Assembly: GCF_024345185.1 (NCBI RefSeq)
Contig: NZ_BROB01000001.1
Coordinates: 1-64,000 of the forward strand
Source: Levilactobacillus humaensis
GTDB taxonomy: Bacteria > Bacillota > Bacilli > Lactobacillales > Lactobacillaceae
Reading direction: 5' to 3'
Length of the DNA stretch: 64,000 nt
The position numbers and the translations under genes are program-made. The notes under the pieces are model-generated. The model saw only the letters and a list, made by a program, of their open reading frames with translations. It ran no database searches and was not told the origin of the DNA. Below are positions 56,406 to 64,000 of the stretch, piece after piece. Within the stretch, counting starts at the first letter, position 1, and every line of letters begins with the position of its first letter.

Positions 56406-56434
56406 ATTATACATAAACTGCTAAACCGCGTCAA
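56406..56434 (-). promoter_or_regulatory. Strong promoter of rpsU
   Basis: TTGACG (56429-56434) and TATAAT (56406-56411) are exactly 17 bases apart. It is nearly consensus, as expected for a ribosomal protein gene. Confidence 0.85.
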
Positions 56435-56453
56435 TATTGCCAGCAAATAAAAT

Positions 56454-56482
56454 TTGAACGGATTTCGACTCCGGGGTACACT
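56454..56482 (+). promoter_or_regulatory. Promoter of the YqfL-type regulator
   Basis: TTGAAC (56454-56459) and TACACT (56477-56482) are 17 bases apart on the plus strand, 29 bases before the start codon. It is divergent from the rpsU promoter. Confidence 0.65.
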
Positions 56483-56511
56483 ATAAGAAATAACTAGAGG
56501 AGTTGGGTGCC

Positions 56512-57339
56512 ATGCCAAAGATTGCCATATTTATTATCTCCGATTCATCCGGTGAGACCGCGCTAACCGTGGCCCAGACGGCCGTCTCGCAGTTTCCCAA
56601 GGTGGAAGCCAGCTATCAACGGTTCCCCTTCATTCAGACGGATTCCATCCTGGAAGGGATTCTCAACCTGGCTAAAAAACAACGTGCGATGATTTTTCAC
56701 ACATTGGTTAATGCAAAATTAAGTGCCCACGTTAAAGACTTTGCGACCGGCAACCGGTTACAACAGTTCGACTGCATTCAACCCGCCATGGGTGTCCTGC
56801 AAGCGGCCACGGGGATGACTCCCGTTGAGGTCCCAGGTCTGGTGCACAACTTAAACGACACCTACTTCGACCGTATCGCCGCCATGGAGTTTGCCGTGGC
56901 CTATGATGATGGGAAGGACCCCACTGGCCTGCTTAAGGCTGACCTGGTCATTCTCGGCGTCTCACGGACGTCTAAGACCCCGTTGTCACTCTTCCTGGCC
57001 AACCGGGGGTTACGTGTCGCAAACCTTCCTCTGGGGCCAACGACGCAGCTACCAGACGAGCTCTGGCAAGTTGACCCGAAACGAATCTTTGGTCTGACCA
57101 ATCGACCAGAGATTCTGCGTAAAATTCGACAGGAACGGATGCTCTCCTATGGGCTACCCGCCGACAGTGCCTACTCGGATACCGATAAAATCAGTTTAGA
57201 ACTCGACTACGCCCAACAACTCTACAAAAAGATTGGGTGCCTGGTCATCGACGTTTCCAACAAATCGATTGAAGAGACAGCCACCCTCATCATGGAAAGC
57301 GTGGATTATGATTTGATCCCGCACTCCCTGACTGATTAA
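56512..57339 (+). CDS. yqfL: Pyruvate phosphate dikinase regulatory protein family (YqfL-like)
   Basis: A 275-residue DUF299/PDRP protein: bifunctional Ser/Thr kinase/phosphorylase that in characterised members controls PPDK or PEP synthase. IFIISDSSGETALTVAQTAVSQF at the N-terminus, the P-loop-like LGVSRTSKTPLSLFLANRG (near 149-167) and the RNDTYFDRIAAMEFAVAYDDGK-type segment are typical. Start ATG 56512, nine bases after GAGGAG; a TTG three codons earlier is too close. No PPDK gene is seen in the window, so the target is unknown. Confidence 0.93.
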   Translation: MPKIAIFIISDSSGETALTVAQTAVSQFPKVEASYQRFPFIQTDSILEGILNLAKKQRAMIFHTLVNAKLSAHVKDFATGNRLQQFDCIQPAMGVLQAATGMTPVEVPGLVHNLNDTYFDRIAAMEFAVAYDDGKDPTGLLKADLVILGVSRTSKTPLSLFLANRGLRVANLPLGPTTQLPDELWQVDPKRIFGLTNRPEILRKIRQERMLSYGLPADSAYSDTDKISLELDYAQQLYKKIGCLVIDVSNKSIEETATLIMESVDYDLIPHSLTD

Positions 57340-57352
57340 AACCAACTCCACT

Positions 57353-57395
57353 AAAAATCACGTTCTGCCCGATAAAGGCGAAACGTGATTTTTTT
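57353..57395. terminator. Bidirectional terminator between the YqfL-like gene and nfo
   Basis: AAATCACGTT and AACGTGATTT pair with an inner GCC/GGC step, flanked by A-tract and T-tract. It serves the two convergent genes. Confidence 0.92.
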
Positions 57396-57409
57396 AGTTT
57401 CAAAATAAA

Positions 57410-58339
57410 TTACCGTTTCAGATAAGCATCCACTGGATTGCCAGCCAAGACATCGGCTTCAAAATTGGGATTAAACCGTTGGGCCTTCAACATGGCCACT
57501 TCGTACCCGTGCGGATTGACACCGTGCTTGCGATCCGGCCCCACCACGGGGGTCTCCATAATCTTCGGCACTGTCGTTAATTGGGGATGGTGGGCAATGC
57601 TATTTAAAACGTCAAACCCTAAGGTTCCCAACCCAATGTTGGTATGACGGTCCTTGTGGCTTCCTTGCGGATTCTTCGAGTCGTTGAGATGAATCACCTT
57701 CAGTCGATCGACGCCAATCACATGATCGAATTCGTTAAGCACACCGTCAAAGTCCGAGGCAATGTCATAACCGGCGTCGCTCGTGTGACAGGTGTCAAAA
57801 CAGACCGACAACCGGTCATTGGCACTGGTGGCATCCATAATAGCGGCCAGCTCCTCGAAACTTCGGCCAACTTCGGTTCCCTTGCCCGCCATGGTTTCCA
57901 GGGCAATCTGGACCGGTTCGTCTGCCGCAGCTAGGATCTCATCGAGGCCCTTGGCGATCTGCGCAATTGCGGCCTCCGGACCAGCCCCAACGTGGGCCCC
58001 CGGATGCAGGACAATCTGAGTGGCCCCTAAGGCTGCGGCCCGCTTAATTTCTGCCGTCAAGAACTCTACCGCAAAGCCATAATTCTGAGGCTTGACCGTA
58101 TTGCCGAGATTGACCACGTAAGGTGCATGAATGACCACCGCTCGTTGGTCGTGATCGGCCATAAAGGCCTGACCTGCCGGAATGTTAAGTTCTTCGATGG
58201 GCTTACGCCGCGTGTTCTGCGGGGCCCCAGTATAAATCATAAAGACATTTTCACCATACTGGGCCGCCTCCTGGGCCGACCCCAGAAACATGGGTTTTCC
58301 CTTCATACTGACGTGTGATCCGATTAGAAATTCTGACAT
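57410..58339 (-). CDS. nfo: Endonuclease IV
   Basis: AP endonuclease of base excision repair with a three-zinc site. [14 protein letters not shown] at the start, [17 protein letters not shown], metal-binding VLHPGAH (near 110), the [13 protein letters not shown] loop, [14 protein letters not shown] and [19 protein letters not shown] are all present. Length 309 is a little longer than the ~285 of the E. coli protein. The start is ATG 58339 after GAAAGGACG; a longer in-frame extension reaches the wall-polymer gene upstream. Confidence 0.96.
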   Translation of the reverse strand: MSEFLIGSHVSMKGKPMFLGSAQEAAQYGENVFMIYTGAPQNTRRKPIEELNIPAGQAFMADHDQRAVVIHAPYVVNLGNTVKPQNYGFAVEFLTAEIKRAAALGATQIVLHPGAHVGAGPEAAIAQIAKGLDEILAAADEPVQIALETMAGKGTEVGRSFEELAAIMDATSANDRLSVCFDTCHTSDAGYDIASDFDGVLNEFDHVIGVDRLKVIHLNDSKNPQGSHKDRHTNIGLGTLGFDVLNSIAHHPQLTTVPKIMETPVVGPDRKHGVNPHGYEVAMLKAQRFNPNFEADVLAGNPVDAYLKR

Positions 58340-58341
58340 GT

Positions 58342-59562
58342 TTATTCGTCCTTTCCACTGATGATTAAGTCCGCGACACGTTGACTGGCCGTACCATCTT
58401 CCCACTCACAGAACTTATGGTTAAACGCCGCCTGTTGCTCACGGTAGGCTGGGAAGTCCCCTTCTTTTTGCCACTCGTCGAGCTGGTCGTAGAAGGCTGC
58501 TGCCGTGGTAACCAACGGACCCGGAATTTCCTTTTGATAGTCAAAGTAGAACCCGCGAAGCTGATCGCGATAGTGTTCCAGGTCGTAAGCAAAGAAAAGT
58601 TGCGGCCGTTTTAAGTTCGCAAAGTCGAACATGACCGATGAATAGTCTGTAATCAAGAGATCCGTAACGAGGTAGAGTTCGGCAATGTCAGTATCGGCTA
58701 ACACCGTGACGCGATCCTCGAAGCCACGGGTATTCACGGCATCCTTGACCAGATAATGTGGCCGAATGATCAGGTGCGTCCCTGCCGGCACATGCTTGAA
58801 GAAGTCGCCAAGGTCAAATGGCAGATCGAAGCGATAGACCCCCTCGCTCACGGCCATGTCATCCCGCCAGGTTGGCGCATACGTCACGACTGGCCCACTG
58901 ACTGGACCCAGCAACCGTTGCCGAAGTGCCGCAATCTTAGCCGGTTGATTCTCGGTATAGAGCACATCGTTTCGCGGGTAGCCCACCGTTAAAAAGTGCC
59001 CGCGATAGCCAAAGGCCCGCTTAAAGATATCCCGCGAATACTGGTTTGGTGCAATCAGGTAGTCCCACCGTGAAGACGCCGTTACAAACTGCTGATGGTA
59101 ATCGGCCGTGGACGTTCCCGGGATGGCGACGTGTTCGATGTCGGCTCCCAACTTCTTTAGCGGGGTCCCGTGCCACGTCTGAATGGTTCGGGTGTGCCGG
59201 TTGGACCGCCACCAATTCGGCAGGCGCGAATTCAGCACCCAGTACTGCGCTCTGGCCATGAGCCAGACCCATTTGGGCGTAAACCGCCGAATCAATTGGA
59301 CTTCGGGATACTGCCGTTTTAATTTGGCGTACTCCCTAGGCTTCACGCTGAAGTATGCCGTTTTGCGATAACGCGGGTCGCTGGCCACCAACGCCCGGTA
59401 AATGGCTGCCGGATTGTCGTTGACGTCCTTCCCGTTAAAGCTTTCAAAGAGGACTAGTCGCCGTTTAATGGGTAAACAAATGAGCCCATCGTTCAAGACG
59501 ATGAGCCCATAACGAGCAACTAGCTTCAATGACTGAGTAATCTTGCGAACTGCCTTAGTCAT
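58342..59562 (-). CDS. CDP-glycerol glycerophosphotransferase family protein (TagB/TagF-like)
   Basis: A 406-residue PF04464 protein that transfers glycerophosphate from CDP-glycerol in teichoic acid synthesis at the inner membrane face. The catalytic-type histidines lie in [14 protein letters not shown] (near 135) and the CDP-glycerol-binding [22 protein letters not shown] near 315. It lacks the long N-terminal extension of TagF polymerases, so it may be a TagB-type primase or a side-chain enzyme. Start ATG 59562 after AAAGGAG. It is cotranscribed with the TagG permease and the second transferase upstream. Confidence 0.9.
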   Translation of the reverse strand: MTKAVRKITQSLKLVARYGLIVLNDGLICLPIKRRLVLFESFNGKDVNDNPAAIYRALVASDPRYRKTAYFSVKPREYAKLKRQYPEVQLIRRFTPKWVWLMARAQYWVLNSRLPNWWRSNRHTRTIQTWHGTPLKKLGADIEHVAIPGTSTADYHQQFVTASSRWDYLIAPNQYSRDIFKRAFGYRGHFLTVGYPRNDVLYTENQPAKIAALRQRLLGPVSGPVVTYAPTWRDDMAVSEGVYRFDLPFDLGDFFKHVPAGTHLIIRPHYLVKDAVNTRGFEDRVTVLADTDIAELYLVTDLLITDYSSVMFDFANLKRPQLFFAYDLEHYRDQLRGFYFDYQKEIPGPLVTTAAAFYDQLDEWQKEGDFPAYREQQAAFNHKFCEWEDGTASQRVADLIISGKDE

Positions 59563-59586
59563 GACGCGTGCTCCTTTCAAATTCAA

Positions 59587-60396
59587 CTAGATTAAATCAA
59601 CGAACCGTGACCGGAACTTGAAGTGCAAGTGTGATCCCACTAAGAAGACGATGAACACGAATAACCAGAATTCCAACGTCAACAGTGGCCGATCCCAGAA
59701 CCAGCCTGTTCCCAGGAAGGATTCCCGGAAACCAGAAACAATGTAGTAGTATGGGTTCAATTCCAATAAGTGGACGAATGGTGCGGGGAACGACGTCGTC
59801 ACGAAGTTAAACAGCACACCAGACATGTAGAATAACATCCGCATCAGGGATTGGAGCAAGATATGGTAGTCTCGAACCAACACACTGATACAAGAGTTGA
59901 AGATTCCTAAAGCCACTAACATGCAAATCATGGCGAAGAAGTAGTAGATCCACTGCAACCAAGACACCTTGGGGTAAACACCATTCAAGGCACCGATGAA
60001 GACGGAGAAGACCATCATCGTCCAGAAAGAACTCAGATTGCTGACAATCTTAATCGTTGGTAAAGCAGAGACTGGGAACTTCATCTTAGCCACCATGTTG
60101 ACCCGTTGGAAGATACTCTTCGAAGCATCCAACGTGGCCCGGTTCATGAAGAACCATGCCGAGTACCCGATAACCATCCATGGTAAGTAACTGACCCCGT
60201 TCAATGGTTGACCATGTTTCAGACCAACACCGAACACCAACCAGTAAATTCCGATTTGGATTAAGGGATATAAGTATTCCCACATTAAACCTAAGTAATG
60301 ACTCTGATAACTGGCTTGATCCTCATAACGGGAAATCCGTAAGATAATCCCCAAACTTGAAATCTGCTCTTTAAATAAGGTGATAACCTCTTTCAA
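59587..60396 (-). CDS. tagG: Wall-polymer ABC transporter permease (TagG family)
   Basis: A 269-residue six-span ABC-2 permease with the family's N-terminal SRYEDQASYQSHYLGLMWEYLYPLI and LLELNPYYYIVSGFRESFLGTGWFWD segments. TagG with the ATPase TagH exports teichoic acid linked to undecaprenyl phosphate. TagH is not encoded in this cluster, so an ATPase from elsewhere must complete it. The start is TTG at 60396, nine bases after AAAGGAG. It lies between two CDP-glycerol transferase genes. Confidence 0.9.
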   Translation of the reverse strand: MKEVITLFKEQISSLGIILRISRYEDQASYQSHYLGLMWEYLYPLIQIGIYWLVFGVGLKHGQPLNGVSYLPWMVIGYSAWFFMNRATLDASKSIFQRVNMVAKMKFPVSALPTIKIVSNLSSFWTMMVFSVFIGALNGVYPKVSWLQWIYYFFAMICMLVALGIFNSCISVLVRDYHILLQSLMRMLFYMSGVLFNFVTTSFPAPFVHLLELNPYYYIVSGFRESFLGTGWFWDRPLLTLEFWLFVFIVFLVGSHLHFKFRSRFVDLI

Positions 60397-60429
60397 GGCA
60401 CTGCACTCCTTTAATTTTTAATCGTTAAC

Positions 60430-61581
60430 CTAGTTAAGCAGATCAACGTAACGCCGGATAACCCGCGCAGTGGCGGCTCCGTCGTTAGCAGTATTCCAGT
60501 GACGGTTAAACTGAATCAAATCAGTCGCCTCGTCGGCCGTAATTGCTGCTGCCAATTGCGCATTCGTCGTGAGCATTGGACTTGGCAACCAATCAGCAAG
60601 GTCGCTTTGAACCCCAGGATTTTGCTGATAAGTTGGTAAATCGAAAAGATAAAATAACAAACTGTGTGCATTAGGCAAGAGGCTGTAGTCGAATGCCACA
60701 GAAGAATAGTCGGTGACCAAGGTTTCGGCAACCGTCAATAGTTCCGTCGTACTCAGGTGTTTGGCCACCACAACCTGGGGACCTAATTCACGCTGTAACT
60801 GTTCCGCGGCGTTCGCTAGGGCCGGGTGGAGCTTAACCACCACCTTAGCCTTAGGATCCGCACGCAACGCTGCCGCTAACCCTTTCGGGGGGGTAAACGT
60901 GACCCCTTCGCGATACGTTGGTGCATACAGAATAACCCGCTGGTCAACCAACTCTGGTGCTAACCGCACAACCCGCTCGTGGGTCTGGTCTCGCCAGTTA
61001 GGGTCTAACAACCGATCGGAACGTGGGTAACCAAGAACGTGCATCCGCTGGGCTGACGCCCGGTAGCTCCGTTCAAAAACCTGGGCCATGGCCGGGGCGC
61101 CCACAACGTACTCGTCGAAATGGTCATACACGGCTTGGAACCGCCGTTGATCACTCGCCGAACGCTCTGGCGTCGTGGGATCCTCCCAACCGAAGCGTTT
61201 GATCGCTCCGGCGGCATGCCACAACTGCACGATCCGCATATTTGCCGGATGTGCCAGCCCACCGAGAAATGCATAATAGTTATCGCAGAATAAGACCTTA
61301 GCCCGCATGACAACGGGAATTCCCGTCAACACGAACCGCAACCCATCCTGAAATTCCTGTATCCGAATTCCGTCGGTTACCAATTGTTCCGCCGCAGCGC
61401 GTTGTTTCGGCCGGTAAAGCACCCACAACTGCCGATCCGGCGATAACGACTGGGCCATTGCCCGTATAAAAGGGACGTTGTCGTCAAAGCTCATGAGGTA
61501 AACCACATCACGCCTCGACCGCCAACGCCATAGCTGCGACATTAGTCGAACTAACCATAAATAAATCTCTTTCACGTTCAT
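60430..61581 (-). CDS. CDP-glycerol glycerophosphotransferase family protein (paralogue)
   Basis: A 383-residue PF04464 protein, TagB-like in length, paralogous to the gene at 58342. The catalytic-type His lies in QLWHAAGAIKRFG (near 136), where the usual Gly after His is Ala, and ETLVTDYSSVAFDYSLLPNAH near 290 binds CDP-glycerol. An N-terminal short hydrophobic stretch may lie on the membrane. Start ATG 61581 is chosen; a GTG at 61593 is possible and the ribosome-binding site is poor for both. First gene of the cluster, behind an extended -10 promoter. Confidence 0.88.
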   Translation of the reverse strand: MNVKEIYLWLVRLMSQLWRWRSRRDVVYLMSFDDNVPFIRAMAQSLSPDRQLWVLYRPKQRAAAEQLVTDGIRIQEFQDGLRFVLTGIPVVMRAKVLFCDNYYAFLGGLAHPANMRIVQLWHAAGAIKRFGWEDPTTPERSASDQRRFQAVYDHFDEYVVGAPAMAQVFERSYRASAQRMHVLGYPRSDRLLDPNWRDQTHERVVRLAPELVDQRVILYAPTYREGVTFTPPKGLAAALRADPKAKVVVKLHPALANAAEQLQRELGPQVVVAKHLSTTELLTVAETLVTDYSSVAFDYSLLPNAHSLLFYLFDLPTYQQNPGVQSDLADWLPSPMLTTNAQLAAAITADEATDLIQFNRHWNTANDGAATARVIRRYVDLLN

Positions 61582-61620
61582 CACCAATATCACTTATTTT
61601 CGCTACCCATAACACCGAGA

Positions 61621-61626
61621 ATTATA
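61621..61626 (-). promoter_or_regulatory. Extended -10 promoter of the wall-polymer cluster
   Basis: Minus-strand TGGTATAAT gives a TG-extended TATAAT, about 40 bases before the first transferase start. A -35 box is weak (TAGGTT, 16 bases upstream). Confidence 0.6.
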
Positions 61627-61682
61627 CCACAACTGCTCGGTGAACCTAGAGAATTTTAAAAAGGCTTAAGAAACAAGTGAGA

Positions 61683-61807
61683 GAGTGTGACAAAAGGCGG
61701 TTAGTCAATGAGCATTAACGTCGCTAAACGGCTAATCCCGGTCTTGGATTGTTTGTCTAGCGGGGTTAAGCGGAGTTGACTGCCTTTTGTCACACGTTTC
61801 GACTATA
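61683..61807 (-). repeat. Structured intergenic repeat, copy A (long form)
   Basis: A 125-base copy on the minus strand, starting TATAGTCGAAACGTG and ending CACACTC. GTGTGACAAAAGGC pairs perfectly with GCCTTTTGTCACAC, then AGTCAA with TTGACT, with an AACC bulge on the 3' side. The conserved CTCCGCTTAA lies inside, followed by a CGCTAGAC/GTTTAGCG helix capped by AATCC/GGATT with an AAGACCG loop. Confidence 0.78.
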
Positions 61808-61820
61808 GATGTTCGGAGCG

Positions 61821-61854
61821 CAAAACGAGCCTGAGATTTGTGTCCCAGGCCCTC
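61821..61854 (-). terminator. Probable terminator of yitT, between the two repeats
   Basis: On the minus strand GAGGGCCTGGGA pairs with TCTCAGGCTC (one bulge, one G-U) and is followed by GTTTTGC. It ends yitT transcripts after copy B of the repeat. Confidence 0.7.
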
Positions 61855-61910
61855 ACCTTTTTGGTGTTTTTGCTTATATGGTTCTTGGTTGGATGCTTTC
61901 AAGTTACGTG

Positions 61911-62031
61911 GTCGAAACGTGCGCCCCAGGGCAGCTGGTTCCGCTTAATCCTGATAAGCAAATAATCCAAGACCAGGATTATCTGCTTATCAGCCTTAAT
62001 GCTCGCCAGCTAACCGCCCTGGGCCACACTC
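61911..62031 (+). repeat. Structured intergenic repeat, copy B (long form)
   Basis: A 121-base copy on the plus strand, starting GTCGAAACGTG and ending CACACTC directly at the yitT stop codon. CCCAGGGC (61925-61932) pairs with GCCCTGGG (62016-62023); AGCTGG (61933-61938) with CCAGCT (62006-62011), with AACC bulged. CTGATAAGCA (61951-61960) pairs perfectly with TGCTTATCAG (61984-61993), enclosing ATAATCC/GGATTAT with loop AAGACCA. An internal CCGCTTAA is conserved. Confidence 0.8.
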
Positions 62032-62907
62032 TTACCACTTTGGCTCGTAGAAATGTCCCAGCACCTTCACCGTGTCGGAGATGCTGACGAAGGCCTTAGG
62101 ATCGGCCTCTTCCATCGCCGTTTCCAGCGCGTCCATTTCGTAACGCGTAATCACCGTGAAGAGAATCGTCTTCTCATCGTGATGGTACGCTCCCTCTGCG
62201 CCATGGACGATCGTGATCCCCCGTCGCATGTGGTTTTGAATACTATCAATCACGGTCTTTGGTCGATCCGTAATAACCATGACCTGCATCCGCTGTTGCC
62301 GCGTAAAGGTCATGTCGATAACCTTGGCATTCACGTAAAGTCCCAGGGCTGAATACAGGGCGTATGGCCAACCGTAAACAAAGCCCGCACTGATCACAAT
62401 CAGACTGTTAAAGGCAATGTTAATGGTTCCCATGCTCCGTCCGGTCTTCCGCCGAACGACAATCCCGATGATATCCAATCCCCCAGTAGAAATCCCATTC
62501 TTCAATGCGAAGCCCGTACCGAAGCCGTTGACGGCTCCCCCGAAGATCGCACAAATAATGGGGTCACTGGTCAAATGGATTGGTTGAATCAACCGAATCA
62601 TAATTGACGCGAATAGCACACAAATAAAAGTAAATACAGTGAACGTTTTGCCAATTTGTTTCCACGCCAACACAAACATTGGGATGTTAATCAGAAACAA
62701 CCCCAAGGCAGTGGTGATATGAAAAGCTCCGAGACCCGCGGTTAACGTGTTAACCAATTGAGCCAGACCGGTCACGCCTGAAGAGTAAATCTTACCAGGC
62801 GTCCAAAAGAAGTTCACCGCGATCGACACCAGTAACCCGTAGAAAAACGCTACGGAAAACTTTGTCGTGTAGGTATGCCGTTTCATTAACTGCTGCACAT
62901 CATCCAT
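62032..62907 (-). CDS. YitT-family membrane protein
   Basis: A 291-residue protein with about five or six N-terminal spans (YitT_membrane, about 15-205; NGISTGGLDIIGIVVRRKTGRSMGTINIAFN near 134-163) and a C-terminal cytoplasmic DUF2179 domain (about 220-280; GITIVHGAEGAYHHDEKTILFTVI). The family is widespread in Firmicutes and its transport role is not established. Start ATG 62907. Its stop abuts copy B of the structured repeat. Confidence 0.88.
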   Translation of the reverse strand: MDDVQQLMKRHTYTTKFSVAFFYGLLVSIAVNFFWTPGKIYSSGVTGLAQLVNTLTAGLGAFHITTALGLFLINIPMFVLAWKQIGKTFTVFTFICVLFASIMIRLIQPIHLTSDPIICAIFGGAVNGFGTGFALKNGISTGGLDIIGIVVRRKTGRSMGTINIAFNSLIVISAGFVYGWPYALYSALGLYVNAKVIDMTFTRQQRMQVMVITDRPKTVIDSIQNHMRRGITIVHGAEGAYHHDEKTILFTVITRYEMDALETAMEEADPKAFVSISDTVKVLGHFYEPKW

Positions 62908-63011
62908 GATTTAAAACTCGACCTCACTTATTTCCATCGTTGTTATTGCTCGGCTTAGTATAGCATTTATCCCCCGTGGCGGCCACGGCCAAACTGATCT
63001 CTTAGTGACTT

Positions 63012-63536
63012 CTAATTTTTCCAATTCTTCGCAATGAAGTCCGCTCGACCGCCGGCTTCCTGTTCGGCATAAACACGCGGATTTTTCTTATAGAACTCCT
63101 GATGCCGCTCTTCGGCCACGTAAAACGGTTGAACCTCTTCAATTTTAGTGACGATTGGCTGGTCGAATTGTTCCCGATCCTGGAGTGCCTGGCGTGAGGC
63201 TTCGGCGACAGCTCGTTGGGCCGGACTGTTAACAAAGATAACGGGTCGGTAGTTGTTCCCCCGGTCCTGAAACTGGCCACTGGCGTCGGTTGGGTCCGTC
63301 TGTTGCCAATACAGGCTGACCAATTTGTCATATGAAATAACCTGCGGATCGAACCAAATTTTCACGGCCTCCGTGTGACCGGTTGTCTGGCTTTTGACCT
63401 GTTCGTAGGTCGGATTAGGGACAGTTCCTCCCGTATAACCGGAAAGAACTTTTTGAATTCCAGGTAACGTTTCAAAAGGCTGGACCATGCACCAAAAACA
63501 CCCGCCGGCAAAAATTGCTGTTTCCGTTTCACTCAT
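63012..63536 (-). CDS. msrA: Peptide methionine sulfoxide reductase MsrA
   Basis: Reduces methionine S-sulfoxide in proteins. The catalytic GGCFWC motif lies near residues 11-16 with Cys13 first, followed by [27 protein letters not shown]. The 174-residue protein has the usual size. The start is ATG 63536 or 63539, near TTGGAG. It stands alone between yitT and aspS. Confidence 0.96.
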   Translation of the reverse strand: MSETETAIFAGGCFWCMVQPFETLPGIQKVLSGYTGGTVPNPTYEQVKSQTTGHTEAVKIWFDPQVISYDKLVSLYWQQTDPTDASGQFQDRGNNYRPVIFVNSPAQRAVAEASRQALQDREQFDQPIVTKIEEVQPFYVAEERHQEFYKKNPRVYAEQEAGGRADFIAKNWKN

Positions 63537-63646
63537 CATAATCACTCCAATTTCTAATGTTTCTATTAAACGTCTTTTCGCCGCTTAGGTCAACCCGTCA
63601 CCAGGTTAACCACCGTCAGTGCCCACGGTTCAGGGGGATCGCCATT

Positions 63647-63688
63647 AAAAAAGACTGACCGATCACCCAGCTGAGTGATCGGTCAGTC
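63647..63688 (-). terminator. Intrinsic terminator of aspS
   Basis: On the minus strand GACTGACCGATCAC pairs perfectly with GTGATCGGTCAGTC and is followed by six T. It lies about 40 bases past the aspS stop. Confidence 0.95.
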
Positions 63689-63724
63689 TCATTAATTTAG
63701 TCGCTTAGTTGTCCGGAATGCGGC

Positions 63725-64000
63725 CTACTTATCGGCTGGTTCGTCGGGCGTAATCTGCAAGTCCAAGTCAACCAATTGCTTGTCAGCAACCGTGCTTGGG
63801 GCTTCCGTCATTGGTTCCGTGGCCTTCGAGTTTTTAGGGAAGGCAATCACGTCGCGAATGTTGTCGCGCTTAGCTAACAGACGGGCGAAACGGTCCAACC
63901 CGATAGCTAAACCACCATGAGGTGGGAACCCGTAATCCAAGGCTCTCAACAAGAACCCGAATTGCTTGTCGGCGCGTTCAGGCGTAAAGCCTAAGGCCTT
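63725..64000 (-). CDS. aspS: Aspartyl-tRNA synthetase, C-terminal part (truncated by the window edge)
   Basis: The last ~91 residues of aspS. Motif 3 of class II synthetases is visible as [19 protein letters not shown], followed by [25 protein letters not shown] and an acidic tail, as in bacterial AspRS. The frame continues to the window end and encodes [14 protein letters not shown] just upstream, so the 5' portion lies beyond 64000. An upstream hisS neighbour is expected but cannot be seen. Confidence 0.96.
   Translation of the reverse strand, partial: KALGFTPERADKQFGFLLRALDYGFPPHGGLAIGLDRFARLLAKRDNIRDVIAFPKNSKATEPMTEAPSTVADKQLVDLDLQITPDEPADK

Noticed and set aside
57410-58405. Longer nfo start at 58405
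   Set aside because: It would run into the upstream transferase gene, and the ATG at 58339 has a good ribosome-binding site and the family N-terminus.
61809-62087. A 92-codon plus-strand frame covering copy B of the repeat and the end of yitT
   Set aside because: It runs across a folded repeat and antisense to yitT, has no ribosome-binding site and its product is not protein-like; it is explained by the repeat.
1-64000. CRISPR arrays, rRNA or tRNA genes, complete insertion sequences
   Set aside because: No regularly spaced direct repeats, no tRNA or rRNA signatures and no transposase frames could be recognised anywhere in the window.

Overview
The window looks like chromosomal DNA of a Lactobacillaceae bacterium, most likely a heterofermentative lactobacillus such as Levilactobacillus. 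This is inference from gene order and protein style: a 316-residue Lactobacillus-type thymidylate synthase, an LPQTS sortase signal, T-box and FMN leaders, and a CtsR-type operator. The usual dnaE-pfkA-pyk order lacks pfkA and carries a small transaldolase instead, which fits a phosphoketolase metabolism. Nearly all genes are on the minus strand. Plus-strand genes are an AT-rich ABC transporter cluster at the left edge, one zinc-free alcohol-dehydrogenase-like oxidoreductase, and a YqfL-type regulator.

Layout, left to right. 1-2.1 kb: end of an ABC transporter operon (+), closed by a strong bidirectional terminator. 2.1-8.2 kb: dfrA, thyA, an ABC-F protein, cca and a TPR protein (-). 8.4-15.6 kb: hup, der, rpsA, cmk, a LysM protein, recQ and its ypbB-like partner. 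15.7-21 kb: ribU under an FMN riboswitch, rluB, scpB, scpA, ribT, xerD, cvfB. 21-30 kb: pyk, a transaldolase, dnaE and clpB with a CtsR-type operator. 30-37 kb: pepT, nif3-like, trmK, then an MMPL membrane protein with an Rrf2 regulator. 37-44.7 kb: rpoD, dnaG, an SdpI-like protein, and glyS/glyQ under a glycine T-box. 44.7-50 kb: an accessory islet with a sortase-anchored leucine-rich-repeat surface protein, an aldo-keto reductase, and a MarR-MFS pair. 50-57.4 kb: recO, era, dgkA, ybeY, phoH, a GNAT protein, yqeY, rpsU, and the two plus-strand genes. 57.4-61.6 kb: nfo and a wall-polymer cluster (two CDP-glycerol glycerophosphotransferases around a TagG permease, with no TagH ATPase). 62-64 kb: yitT, msrA and the 3' end of aspS.

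The most unusual signal is not a gene. Three intergenic copies of one structured element lie at 41271-41339 (+), 61683-61807 (-) and 61911-62031 (+). They share short conserved blocks in predicted unpaired positions (a flank reading GTCGAARCGTG, an internal CCGCTTAA and an AACC bulge), while helix sequences differ with compensating changes that keep the pairing. Two copies begin at the stop codons of glyS and yitT, before an apparent terminator. The other two-copy group is a head-to-head pair. I know of no named family that matches.

Regulation visible in sequence includes the FMN riboswitch with its terminator, a T-box with a GGC specifier, a CtsR-type box at clpB, CcpA-type cre sites upstream of pyk and overlapping a promoter of the rrf2-mmpL pair, and a palindrome in front of the marR-MFS pair.
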